Source: Lentinula raphanica
Taxonomy: Eukaryota; Basidiomycota; Agaricomycetes; Agaricales; Omphalotaceae
NCBI GenBank assembly: GCA_027919835.1
Contig: JANVFP010000003.1
Span: forward strand, 744,001 to 808,000
Length of the DNA stretch: 64,000 bases
Direction of reading: 5' to 3'
Position numbers and translations under genes: made by a program. This document shows, piece after piece, positions 22,701-32,737 of the stretch. Each line of letters opens with the position of its first letter. Within the stretch, counting starts at the first letter, position 1. The notes below the pieces were generated by a model that saw only the letters and a list, made by a program, of their open reading frames with translations, was not told the origin of the DNA and did not search any database.

Positions 22701-25700
22701 AGAAGATCGGTTGGAGGATAAGCAGAAAGACTATGATGAGATAATGGTAAGGATGACAGCATTGTAGAATCATCGGGTGCTGACACGCTTTCGAGGCCAA
22801 AAAACAGGAGTACTTGAAAGCAGGAGTCCTCTTTAGAGATGAACGTGACTCACTCCTCCAGACTAAAGCCAATCTCGAAGGGGAAATACAAACGTTGAAA
22901 ATACAAGTGTCAACAGCCAATGTAAGTGATCATTTGTTTCATTGCCTGGTCCTGCGTGAATGAAATTTCATACACAGAACAACATGCAAGCTTTGAATGG
23001 AGAGATTTCGGGACTGAAGAGCCAAAGAGATGTATGTCTTCTCTATCATTGCCCGGGACGTTGTCTGATTGCCCAATCACAGTCTCTTCAAACTCGGGAC
23101 AGTCAACTCAGTAATCAATTGAAGAAACGCGAGAACGAATTGAAGGAACGCGACAACGAATTGAAGGAACGCGACAACGAATTGAAGGAACGCAAGAACG
23201 AATTGAAGGAATGCGAGAACAAATTGAAGGAACGCGAGAACGAATTGAAGGAACAAGGGAATGAACTGAAAGTCAGTTCACTCGTTCTCAGACGCTCTCA
23301 TATAGCTAATTGTTTCCTGTTTAGCATGAGAGGGAAGCACATGCAAAACTCAAGGTGAACGAACTATCCAACTGCTTTAACCCTCATTGTATCAACGTTT
23401 TCCAGAGTGAAGAAGGTCCAAGCCAGTCTGAACGCAAGAAACGCCTTGATAAGTATAAGGTATGCTCGCGCTGATTGGGTATGCCTTTGCGCTGACTAGC
23501 CTGCTTTATAGGCCAAGGTAGAGGCATTGCGAACGGAACTGCGGGTTGCCAACGAAGGAAAAGAAGACTTCGATATCAGATTGAAGCTGGCTGAAAATCG
23601 TCAAAATATGGATCAGGAAACCATTAACACGTACCTAAAGACTATTGAGTCATTGAGGGTGAGTCCTAATCGAGCACCGTCTGTATGTTTACTGACCAAT
23701 TCCAGGGTCAACAAAGGATTTCCATGGGGGATATTGCCCGGTTGCAGCAAGAGATTGAAGCATTGAAGGTATCTAACATCTCTCATGGTATAACCCTACC
23801 ATCTAATACATCTGATGATAGGCTCAAGGATCCACTACGCCACAATCTACGTACATGGGGACAAGCATCACACCGACAACGGGAAACCCTTCTGTTAATT
23901 TTTTGACTACTAGAGGCTTGGGTGCGACATTGAGCCGAGCGCCTGTCGCCGCTGAACTAGAATTCGCACTAAAACATCGAAAAATGTATGAACTTGGGAT
24001 ACCTATTGTGAGTCCATTGATGTTGTCACTCAGAAGCGCACTCACCGCATCTTAGTCTCCAGCAAAGACCCCTCCGGCAACTCCGTCCAACAAGAATCCT
24101 CGCAAGCCATGGGATAATGACTCTGCTTCAAAATATGTAAGTACATTGACTGCTCTATGTATAAAGATGTCGTCCTGATTACGGTGTTAGGCAAAGAAGG
24201 CGCGACAGAGAGCTTCCAGTCACTCCAGTTTCTCCAGTGATGATGATGATGATGCGCAATCTGAACGAGATGACGATAGATCCAGGAGAAGGTCGAAAGA
24301 GGATAAGAAGGTGAGTTCCGGTAAAGTTAATCGACATGGATTTTCAGGTACTGATTTGTATCTTCAGCGTAAATCGTCCAAAGCCAGGGGAAAAGAACGA
24401 GCACGAACGCCTTCCTCCCCATCGTCCTCTTCTTCGTCTTCGTCTTCATCTTCGTCCTCTTCATCGTCGTCGTCATCCTCCTCTGACTCTGAAGATGAGG
24501 AGGATGACAGTTCAGACAGTAGTGACAGCGAGTCTTCTGATATCGAAGACAATGACTCCAGTGTGAGACGTAAATGGGCGAAATTGGCCACACATCGTAG
24601 TTACACTGCTGGACAGGTCCGAAGGAACATAAACGTATGCATCCCTTCTTATCTTTTATCACAACTAACACATGCTTTGGATTAGAAACTGGCCAGGGAC
24701 CTCATTCGCGTGGCTCTACGGACCAAGTGGAACTACGAGGCATTTGCTCGTGATGGAGTCTCACAAGAACGCCTTGACCTCTTCATGGCCGATCCAAAAC
24801 GGCATGGTCCCAAACTCCGCAACACTCGGTTGGATAAAACAGGCCATGACACGAAGACGATTCTCGATACGCCATGGAATCGAGCGTTGATACACCTACT
24901 AGCAGAGGAAGCTAAGAAGGTTGTCAGGAATTGTCAGGATGGTCGCTTTGGTCCGAAGGAGAAGGAGAAGAAGAAGAAGAAGAAGAAGAAGAAGAAGGAG
25001 GAGATACGTTGGGCAACGCTCTTCCGACAAAGGCTTTCGAAAATCGTGCGGGACGAGCTTAAATCACGGCCATTGGATGATCAGGAAACTCTCGAGCAGC
25101 GCATTCAACGTATATCCGATGCTCACCTATTGAAAAAGCAGAAGAGCAAGTATAACACGATCCGTCACGTTGTGCGTTGTCATTTGGACATAGTATTGGC
25201 TGCTCATACTGATTACACCTTCGTCTAGAAATATCGTCTCCGATTTGAGGTTTGTTCTATCATGGTCAAAGCCTCTCGGCAACGAAAGGATAGCAACGCA
25301 TTGAAGTTCTGGACGTATGGGCTGAACTGCCTTCACAAACTCAAGCACGAGGGTATGTCCGACGAAGAAGACGCGACCGTCACTCATATTGCTAATGGTG
25401 TCGAAACTCGGGAACAAGTTAGACACGTTCTGGCACCGGATTTCCGACATCCTGTTCTCAGACCGTATTTGGAACTTGTTGACCAGACTCGTGGGCTAGA
25501 AGCAATGATATTCAAGCAAACAGGTAGAGCCCGAATGCGCAGAATCCGTGTCGACAAGATCTCCCACCGGCCGCCACCTAAACGGCTTCCAGCATCTTTC
25601 TTTCGGGATGGATTTCTTGACAGTTTGATGGAACATGAGAAGGACGACCTTCGTATCAGTAAACGTGACTTTGTTCTCTATTCCTTCCCGGGCTATGATC

Positions 25701-25765
25701 CTCATCAGCCTCAGAGTCAACCTGTATCTAGCGGTCAGGCTGGACCCAGTAGTAGCGCCATGTAA
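19765..25765 (+). CDS. Giant coiled-coil protein with right terminal domain (transposon accessory, 29 exons)
   Basis: Joining 29 exons from Met 19765 gives about 1,508 residues. After MSEPSRKRK and an acidic SEEADDDD segment, residues about 45-1000 are almost uninterrupted coiled coil. This includes three 28-residue repeats starting (M)ETTNEQY in exon 21743-22120 and seven exact-length heptads of type ERDNELK at 23125-23271. Then come acidic/Ser runs (poly-Ser around 24420-24485) and a Lys run near 24968-25002. The C-terminal 340 residues (exons 24686-25171 and 25229-25765) are the domain shared with the protein at 5811-6893: LFMADPKRHGPKL, WNRALIHLLAEEA, HEGMSDEED, DFRHPVLRPYLELVDQTR, RPPPKRLPASFFRDGF. 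Every exon length is a multiple of three, and one intron uses a GC donor (21464). The stop lies about 30 bp before the right inverted repeat. Function unknown; by position it could be the TnpA-like partner of the transposase. Confidence 0.85.
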
Positions 25766-25799
25766 ATGTACCATTACCCTCATCGTTTGACTATGTCTT

Positions 25800-26265
25800 G
25801 TCCAATCAACTGCGTATGAGTGGGAGATGTGTGGGAAGTGATTGTGAGATGAGAGGGCTCGGAAAGGACGATTAACGTCACTGAGTGTGCACCGAGTGGC
25901 TGAACATCGCCCTCTGAGCGGGCACTGAGCGAGCACTGAGCGGGCACTGAGCGCCCATTTCCTTTCTCGGCCGAAATAAATAATAAATAGCGTGTGAGAA
26001 ATAAAATGAATTGGGAAGATATTCCCACAAGCCAAAGCATCTGTATCTCGCGTCAGATTCATCCTGTTCGGGCAGCCTCAATCATTTGAAACCTCTTTCT
26101 CTTTCTCACTCTCCATAAAGGTGGGGAAAACTTTAAATTCTCATTATGTTCTACTCATGCCAAATTTTTAGTTTCTCCAAGCACAAAACAGCGGCGATTT
26201 TTACTATTTCTCTTTGGGTTTCGCTTCAGGTTTCTCCTAGGTCAAATACGGGCCCCTCCGCAGTG
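25800..26265 (-). repeat. Right terminal inverted repeat
   Basis: Reverse complement of 5160-5630. It ends in CCGCAGTG followed by the TGA duplication. It differs from the left repeat by about 6% substitutions by eye and lacks one 11-bp subterminal unit. Confidence 0.9.
25910..25953 (-). repeat. Subterminal 11-bp tandem repeats (right)
   Basis: Three tandem units GGCACTGAGCG / AGCACTGAGCG plus a degenerate CCCTCTGAGCG, the inverted counterpart of the left array at 5472-5526, which has one more full unit. Confidence 0.8.
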
Positions 26266-26268
26266 TGA
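26266..26268. repeat. Right target-site duplication TGA
   Basis: TGA directly after the terminal CAGTG, identical to the TGA at 5157-5159. Confidence 0.88.
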
Positions 26269-27865
26269 GGCGACCGCATTCGACAATGATATGATTGATG
26301 AACTGGGAGATAGCCTCGATATTCTCTTGGTATTCGTAAGTCAATTAGTTTTTGCTCACAGAATTTCAACACTTCTCACTGCCGATTGGATCTAGGCTGG
26401 TCTCTTTTCAGCCGTTGTCACGACTTTTGTAACACAGACTTCGCAAGCCCTATCAATAAACTACGCATCACTCTCCGCGTCTTACCTGGGCGAGATCTCC
26501 ATCATTCTCCGTGCCAGTGGAAACAGTTCTTCTATCTCACAGATCCCTCTTACCGACACGACTTTCTCTCCTAACGCTGGAGATATATGGGTGAACGGGT
26601 TATGGTTTACAAGTCTCACCATTGCATTATCTGTCGCGCTGTTTGCCGTCCTAGCCAAACAATGGCTGCGCCAATATATGTCGATTGTCACCGGTACACC
26701 ACGGGAACGTACGTTCATCCGTCAGTTTCGGTTCGATGGTCTCAAAGCATGGAGAGTTCAAGCAATTATAGGCATCCTCCCTGTCATCTTGCATCTTTCA
26801 CTCGTGCTCTTCCTCATCGGTCTAGTTGTCTTCCTCGTTCCTTTGAATGTTGCAATCGCGTCTGTGACTGGTGTTATCACAGTCAGCATTGTCCTGCTCT
26901 ACCTAGCTGCCAGTGTTCTTCCTCTCTGTGTTGTTCAATGCCCCTACAGGACCACATTCTCCGACCTGCTTTACTATATCTCTCAGCTGCCTCGCGTGGC
27001 CTATCAGCGGTTCCAACTTCCATGGCACCTCAGATGGCTTCCTGAAGGTCATTCTGGGCACTTCACTGTACTCAAGGATGTTGAGCGCTGTGCAGCTTGT
27101 CGCATCAAAGGAGACCATGAGGAGTTGATACTCAAAGCACTCTGGTGGCTCGGAGAGTATACGTCAAACGTTTCTGCAAAGGAGATCCTGCTCTGTAGCC
27201 TTGGAGCGTTCACCCCTAGGATGTCGAACAAACTATGTACTCCTGAAGCGTTGCGGGTTTTGTATGGGTGTGAGACTTATTCTGACCTTGTTGACCATGT
27301 CCTGTGCAACATAGAAGCTCCTTGGGAGCTAGTGTTCCGCTCGATGATCCATCTATCTGGTTCGATGCTCAAGTTCATGGAGGCCGAACGGTGGAAGGAA
27401 AAGATCCTTGGGAGTCTCTTGACCTCTTCGGATATCCATACAGCTCTAGCCTTTTGTGCTTCAGATGCCCCGATTGATTTTGTGCCCATTGGTCTTCATG
27501 CATGTGACGGAACCCTCAGACCATCTGAAGGTCTATCCTGGCTAGTGGATAACTACTTGAAGGCCGATACTCCAACTCCTTTATACTTACCACCACTGGT
27601 ATGGATGGGACTATTCAAAGCATCTTCTAATGTGAAGTTCAGAAAGGTGTTTGCTGAAAATTTCCCGAACTCCTTACAGTCGCAAATTTCTTGCCCGATC
27701 CTCTGTCCCGTGCCTATAGAACTTCTCATTGAACTGGCCGAGGAGGGGAACAATGTTCCTACTGCCAATATGGCAGGTGCTCGTGGATCAGACGAACCTT
27801 TGAATGATTCATCAACGAGAAAGGAATCGAGCTCGGGTATGAAGATTGAAGTCAGGATGGAATAA
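26269..27865 (+). pseudogene. 3' part of the interrupted DUF6535-type gene (membrane domain)
   Basis: Continues the reading frame broken at 5159: the rest of exon 2 (26269-26335, ending GDSLDILLVF) and exon 3 (26396-27865). It encodes the family's membrane region: a first hydrophobic segment AGLFSAVVTTFV, then FTSLTIALSVALFAVLAKQW with the LAKQWLRQY motif, and a hydrophobic pair IIGILPVILHLSLVLFLIGL / VFLVPLNVAIASVTGV, followed by a long soluble tail. Relative to the copy at 28636 the frame stops 30 codons early because a CAA codon is TAA (27863-27865). Without its start and first exon it is very unlikely to make the normal protein, although a truncated product from inside is possible. Confidence 0.88.
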
Positions 27866-28635
27866 CCTTGAGCGCGGCGATGAGCCATGGCACTCTTATA
27901 TGCGGATACTGTCCGACAGGCTCAGAATTCAGACACAAAACCTGGATGGACATCACTATTCCAAGCTTACCTGACCCCTTGCCTCAAGGTCACTGCGCAT
28001 CTTGGAGTAGCTTGGAGTCTTGAGTCTGGGACCTGAGAAGCCTGATCGAGATTAACACAAGGAGAAGATGCAGGAGTAGCTGGATATCAACGGGGCCATC
28101 GAAACGTCACTGGCAATGAAAGACTCGCTTTCTGCTTGATTAGAATCTACGAGCAAGAAGTTTATGATATGAGGCTTGAGCGAACCGACACGGTGAGAGT
28201 CAGCGTTCACGCGCACGGAGGCTATCACATCTATCTTGTCCTCCCGACTGAGGCAGTCCTACGTAGCGACCAACTGTATTCACAGTAACGCACAAGCCGC
28301 ACATTTCAATCTGTGACTAGTATTTGTACTCTTTTTCTCTCAGGCTGATGTGCTGCTGGGCTGTGTTATATTGCAGCTACTATCTTTCCTGGTCTCTTGA
28401 TGATTCGAGCCACGTCCCTTTCTCAAAGTTCCTCGTCTTAAGTATTGTGAGTTCAACTTTCAATTTCTCAATGGTCTCGACTTCTTGTAAGTTGTAACTT
28501 GTGCTGTCGCATGTGGCTGCCCATCGAATATGAACTTGAATACATTACCCGATGTAACCAAGAAGTAACCATCTTTTCAACTCTCCAGTGAGTCTTTAGT
28601 CTCTTTCCTCCTCTTTCCTTGTTCATTTTGTAACC
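27866..28635. other. Spacer between the two DUF6535-type copies
   Basis: About 770 bp without a gene. Its first part resembles the 3' flank of the second copy (CAACTGTATTCACA and ACGCACAAGCC blocks also near 30895-30930), and its last part resembles the 5' flank of the first copy, as expected for a tandem duplication. Confidence 0.6.
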
Positions 28636-30794
28636 ATGTTCTCCACAGCGAATCCTGGAGATGACAACACAAATTTTCCGAATTCTCAAGTCCTGATGCA
28701 TGACATGTTTGAACTCATGCGCGATATACGTGATAGTCTACGCGAAAATCACAAGAAACACGAGGAAACCGAGGCGTGTAAGGCTGCTCCTCTTACTACT
28801 GAACAGCCTGGCCACGAGCATGAACGAGAAGTGACAGAGCAAGGCGGCCAAGTAGCAGAAGAAGGAGACAGACCTGATAGGTCAACAAAGCCCACTATAC
28901 CTAAGCGCTTTGGCATAAAGAAGGAGCACATTCAACGTACGAATCCCATAGCTGGTGAGGTTCCATATTGCTTGCTCGAACGTGGATATCAGCGCTGAAC
29001 CTCGCGCTGGATTCCTGAAGCAAACTATGATTATCGTCAGAAGTATCCAGAAGACCGCCAGTATTACGAGCACGATCCAGAAGCACGGGTATGGTGGGTG
29101 TATCTTGATGAGGCAACCGCGTTTGACAATGATATGATTGGTGAATTGGGAGATAGCCTCGATATTCTCTTAGTGTTCGTACGTCAATTGGTTCTTGCTC
29201 ACGACCATCCATTCTCACTGCCGATTGGATTTAGGCTGGTCTCTTTTCAGCCGTTGTCACGACTTTTGTAGCACAGACTTCGCAAGCGCTATCAATAGAT
29301 TACCCATCACTCTCCGCGTCTTACCTGGGCGAAATTTCGACCATTCTCCGTGCCAGTGGAAACAGTTCTTCCATCTCACAGATCCCTCTTACCGACACGA
29401 CTTTCTCTCCTAATGCTGGGGATATATGGGTGAACGGGTTATGGTTTACAAGTCTCACCATTGCATTATCCGTCGCACTGTTTGCCGTCCTAGCCAAACA
29501 ATGGTTGCGTCAATACATGTCGATTGTCACCGGTACACCACGGGAACGTACGTTCATCCGTCAGTTTCGGTTTGATGGTCTCAAAGCATGGAAAGTCCAA
29601 GCAATCATAGGCATCCTCCCTGTCCTCTTACATCTTTCACTCGTGCTCTTCCTCATCGGTCTAGTTGTCTTCCTTGTCCCCTTGAACATTGCAATTGCAT
29701 ATGTGACCGGTGTTATTACAGCCAGCATCGTCATACTCTACCTAGCTGCCAGTGTTCTTCCTCTCTGTGTTGTTCAATGCCCCTACAGGACCACATTCTC
29801 CGACCTACTTTACTATATCTCTCAGCTTCCTCGCGTGGCCTATCAGCGATTTCGACTGCCATGGCACCTCAGATGGCATCCTGAAAGCCGTACTGGACAC
29901 TTCAACGTACTCAAGGATGTCGAGCGCCGTGCGGCTTGTCACATCGAAGAAGACCATCAGGATCTGATACTCAATGCACTTTGGTGGCTTGGAGAGTCTA
30001 CGTCAAACGTCTCCGCAAAGGAGATCCTACTCTGTAGCCTGGGAGCGTTCACTCCTAGGATGTCAAACAAACTATGTACTCCTGAAGCATTGCGGGTCTT
30101 GTATGGATGTGAGGCTTATTCTGATCTTGTTGGCCATGTCCTGCGCAACTTGGGAGCTCCATTGGAGGCAGTGTTCCGCTCGATGATTCATTTATCTGGT
30201 TCAATGCTGAAGTTCATGGAGGCCGGCCAATGGAAGAAAAAGATCCTCGGGAGTCTTTTGACCTCTTCCGATATTAATCTAGCTTTAGCCTTCTGCGCTT
30301 CAGATGCCCCGATTGATTTTGAGCCCTTTGATATCTACGAAGGAATCCTCAGACCATCCGAAGGTCTATCCTGGCTGGTGGATAACTACAAGGCTGGCAC
30401 TCCCATTTCTGTATATGTACCACCACTAGTATGGATGGGACTGTTCAAGGCCTCTTCTAACAGAAGATTCAGAAAAGCGTTTTCTGAATATTTCCCGAAC
30501 TCCTTGGAATCGGAAGTTTCTCGCCCAATCGCTTGTCCTGTACCTGTAGAACTTCTTATCAAACTGTCCGAGGAGGGTAATGATGCTTCTACTGCCAATA
30601 TAGGTGGAGCTCATAGATCAGACGAACCTTTGAATCATTCGTCGGTGGGAAAGGAAACGGGCGTGGGTATGAGGGTAGAAGTCAGGATGGAACAACCTTG
30701 GGAGCGGCGATGGCACTCTTTTACGCGGAGACTGTCCGACAGGCCCAGAATTCAAACACAAAACCTGGATAATTACAACCCCAAACATACCTGA
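28636..30794 (+). CDS. DUF6535-type membrane protein (intact tandem copy)
   Basis: Three exons, 28636-28959, 29041-29178 and 29235-30794, all phase 0, give about 673 residues. The N-terminal 110 residues are polar. The block YPEDRQYYEHDPEARVWWVY then DNDMIGELGDSLDILLVF leads into the membrane domain (AGLFSAVVTTFVAQTSQ; WFTSLTIALSVALFAVLAKQ; two further hydrophobic pairs near residues 255-320). The soluble tail includes NALWWLGESTSNVSAKEILL. The first donor is GTTCCA where the other copy has GTATCG, so splicing there may be weaker. Family recognised from memory as DUF6535, restricted to basidiomycetes, role unknown. It provides the undisturbed version of the transposon target. Confidence 0.85.
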
Positions 30795-31027
30795 CCCCTT
30801 GTCCCAAGGTCTGGAATCTGAGCAATCGATGCGCTGAGACTCTTTGGCCTTCATGGAGGATATGACATCTCGACTGAGGCAGTTCCGTATACCAGCCAAC
30901 TGTATTCACAATTACGCACAAGCCTTACAGCTTACAGTTCCATCTGTTTCAGTTCATTACCTGCGGACCCAAGCTGCAGTCCTGTTCATAATATAATTAA
31001 GTGCACTGATACAATGAACGTCTATCA

Positions 31028-32202
31028 CTAGAGCTTTGCAGGGATATCAAAAGCATGAGGCTCTATCTCGGTGAATATATCAAAATTCCGATGCAGAGTA
31101 ATAGCAGTAGTTATCTGTATCATCTCATAGTAAGACCTCAAACCGAGAGCTCAGATAATATGAAACTTACTCCGCCCTTCCCCATCTTGACTACAGCCCG
31201 ATGTAGGCGTCCAGGGGAACCCCCTCTGGTTTCATCGCCTTCATAAGTCAGCACAGTAAATGGGGATCCTTCAGGCTGGATCAGCCGCCGAGGATTGAGA
31301 GTCATACGACCGAATGGGCCTGAAGACAACCTCTGCACGGCCACACGTTCTTCGAATGTGGTGGTATGATTGCGGAGGATATTTGAAAGAGTGTACAAAA
31401 TGTAGAACTGGGGAGGCATGAAGGTGATCTTTTGCGCATTGAACTCTGCCAGAGCATCCTCTGGACGAACGAATCGGGCAGTGATGACCTCTTGGCCTCC
31501 GTCTTTGAAAACAGGATGAGCGATCCGCTGCGAACTCAGATAGCTTGAACGTACCGGGCTTGGGTAGACGTTCCTGCTTACTCCCAGCCATGAACCCAGA
31601 AGCAGAGGTTCCGGGTAGGAAAGTCACGTAGAACTGAGTGTAAAACCGCCTGTGACCGTTAATCAGGACAATATTACAGATAACCATAGAAACACCAACT
31701 CTACCTCGGTGCTTCTTTGGGTGTAATCCAAGTAGTGAAAGGTAGTAATGAATCAGTGTCTGCAGTCAAATGATTTCCTTTCATAAACTGCTCAAACGTC
31801 GTTTTTTGACCATGCACTTCGAATCTTGCTTCATCGAGCACTTGGTCTGAAGGGATTCGGGCCAGGTTGTCTGAAGGACGAGCGATCAACAATCCAGATT
31901 CTTCGAATGCTTCACGTATTGCGGTTATTCTCAGCGAAGAATCTTGTTTCTTGTCAAGATTGCCACCTGGAAATACCTGTGTATGAAGATATTTTGTCAG
32001 TGTGTTGCTAATATGTACGGACACTGGACAGAGAACGAGAACGCACTGTTACTCCAGCAAAACTCCGGGCTTGTGGATTACGCTGGACCATCAGGACTTC
32101 ATTTCTTTCGTTGATGATTACCAGACTAGCTGAAGGGCGTGGTATTGGGGGAGCAGATGCTTGATTCGAGGTTCTGCTCGCTACCGTAGACATCCTTTGC
32201 AT
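31028..32202 (-). CDS. Nudix hydrolase, NUDT19-like, probably peroxisomal
   Basis: Exons 32202-32047, 31976-31705, 31649-31555, 31502-31171 and 31114-31028 give 313 residues. PRPSASLVIINERNEVLMVQ begins the Nudix fold; the Nudix helix reads PGGNLDKKQD...REAFEESGLL with the expanded spacing typical of NUDT19-type coenzyme A diphosphatases. Later family blocks are RFYTQFYVTFLP, GGQEVITARFVRPEDAL and ITFMPPQFYILYTL. The final exon ends in Ala-Lys-Leu, a PTS1-type peroxisomal signal, which fits CoA/acyl-CoA turnover in peroxisomes. If the last intron (31115-31170) were retained, the protein would end earlier and lack this signal. A longer start at 32295 (MDLLISCRIPLRRRLF) is also possible. Confidence 0.88.
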
Positions 32203-32737
32203 TCGAAAGCAACTGTGGGTTTTCAAAGACGAGACAAAAGTGAGTGAAAAGAGTCGTCTGCGGAGGGGAATTCGGCAAGATATGAGCAGGTCCATGGTTT
32301 TTGAAAATCAGCTGCTTAAAAGGCCGGTCGGGTTAACTATAGATAATAGTGGGTCCACTGCAAACGCGGTTTGTTCATCATGGGAAAAGAGAAAGAATGA
32401 GTGGTTGACCCGCTTGGAAAGTTGATATCCCGCTGAGGCAGTCACTGACACAAGTTAGGAGCGTAAACGGATTGGCGGGAAGATACCCGATTCTCCATTT
32501 TGTCAGCACCAGGTAAGCGCACAAAGAGTATACATATATCAGCAAGATTATTATAGTACAACTATGCATTATAGACATGACCTATATTACAGAACGCGGA
32601 TATCATCGCCAAAAGCATCTATGTACATACTTCAAGAGGTCCAATGGACTCAGATCAGAGCGTGGGGGTATGACTCCGAGTCAACTTTACGACCGATGTA
32701 AGAGGAGCAAACAAAGTCCTATGTAGGTCCGTTCCGT
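32203..32737. other. Intergenic region, no supported gene
   Basis: About 535 bp between the Nudix gene start and the UBLCP1 stop, both on the minus strand. It should hold the Nudix promoter. Nothing else recognisable. Confidence 0.4.

Larger units (their letters stand above)
5160..26265. mobile_element. 21.1-kb CACTA-type DNA transposon with accessory genes
   Basis: Seen directly: both ends begin with CACTGCGGAGGGGCCCG in inverted orientation; the inverted repeats extend about 465 bp at roughly 94% identity by eye; a TGA target duplication flanks the element; removing it restores the frame of a gene whose intact paralogue is 1.5 kb away. Inside are a Tnp2-like transposase (10312-14787) and at least six other genes. 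In order from the left: terminal-domain protein (minus), small basic protein (minus), coiled-coil Trp-rich protein (minus), transposase (plus), WD40 protein (minus), Ser/Asp-rich protein (plus), giant coiled-coil protein (plus). Superfamily assignment to CACTA/EnSpm follows from terminal CACTG, 3-bp duplication and transposase type. The size is well above a one- or two-gene CACTA unit. Confidence 0.92.

Noticed and set aside
23083..23271. Possible CRISPR-like array
   Set aside because: The repeat is coding, contiguous with no spacers, period 21 nt, and gives heptads in the reading frame; this is also a eukaryotic genome.
24364..24591. Acidic minus-strand open frame rich in Glu/Asp
   Set aside because: It is the complement of the poly-Ser-coding microsatellite of the giant coiled-coil gene and has no independent support.
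5160..26265. A chromosomal inversion between two inverted repeats that split the DUF6535-type gene
   Set aside because: Both gene halves keep the same strand and join in frame, the flanks carry a 3-bp duplication, and the interior has its own transposase; an inversion would not leave a duplicated TGA or collinear halves.
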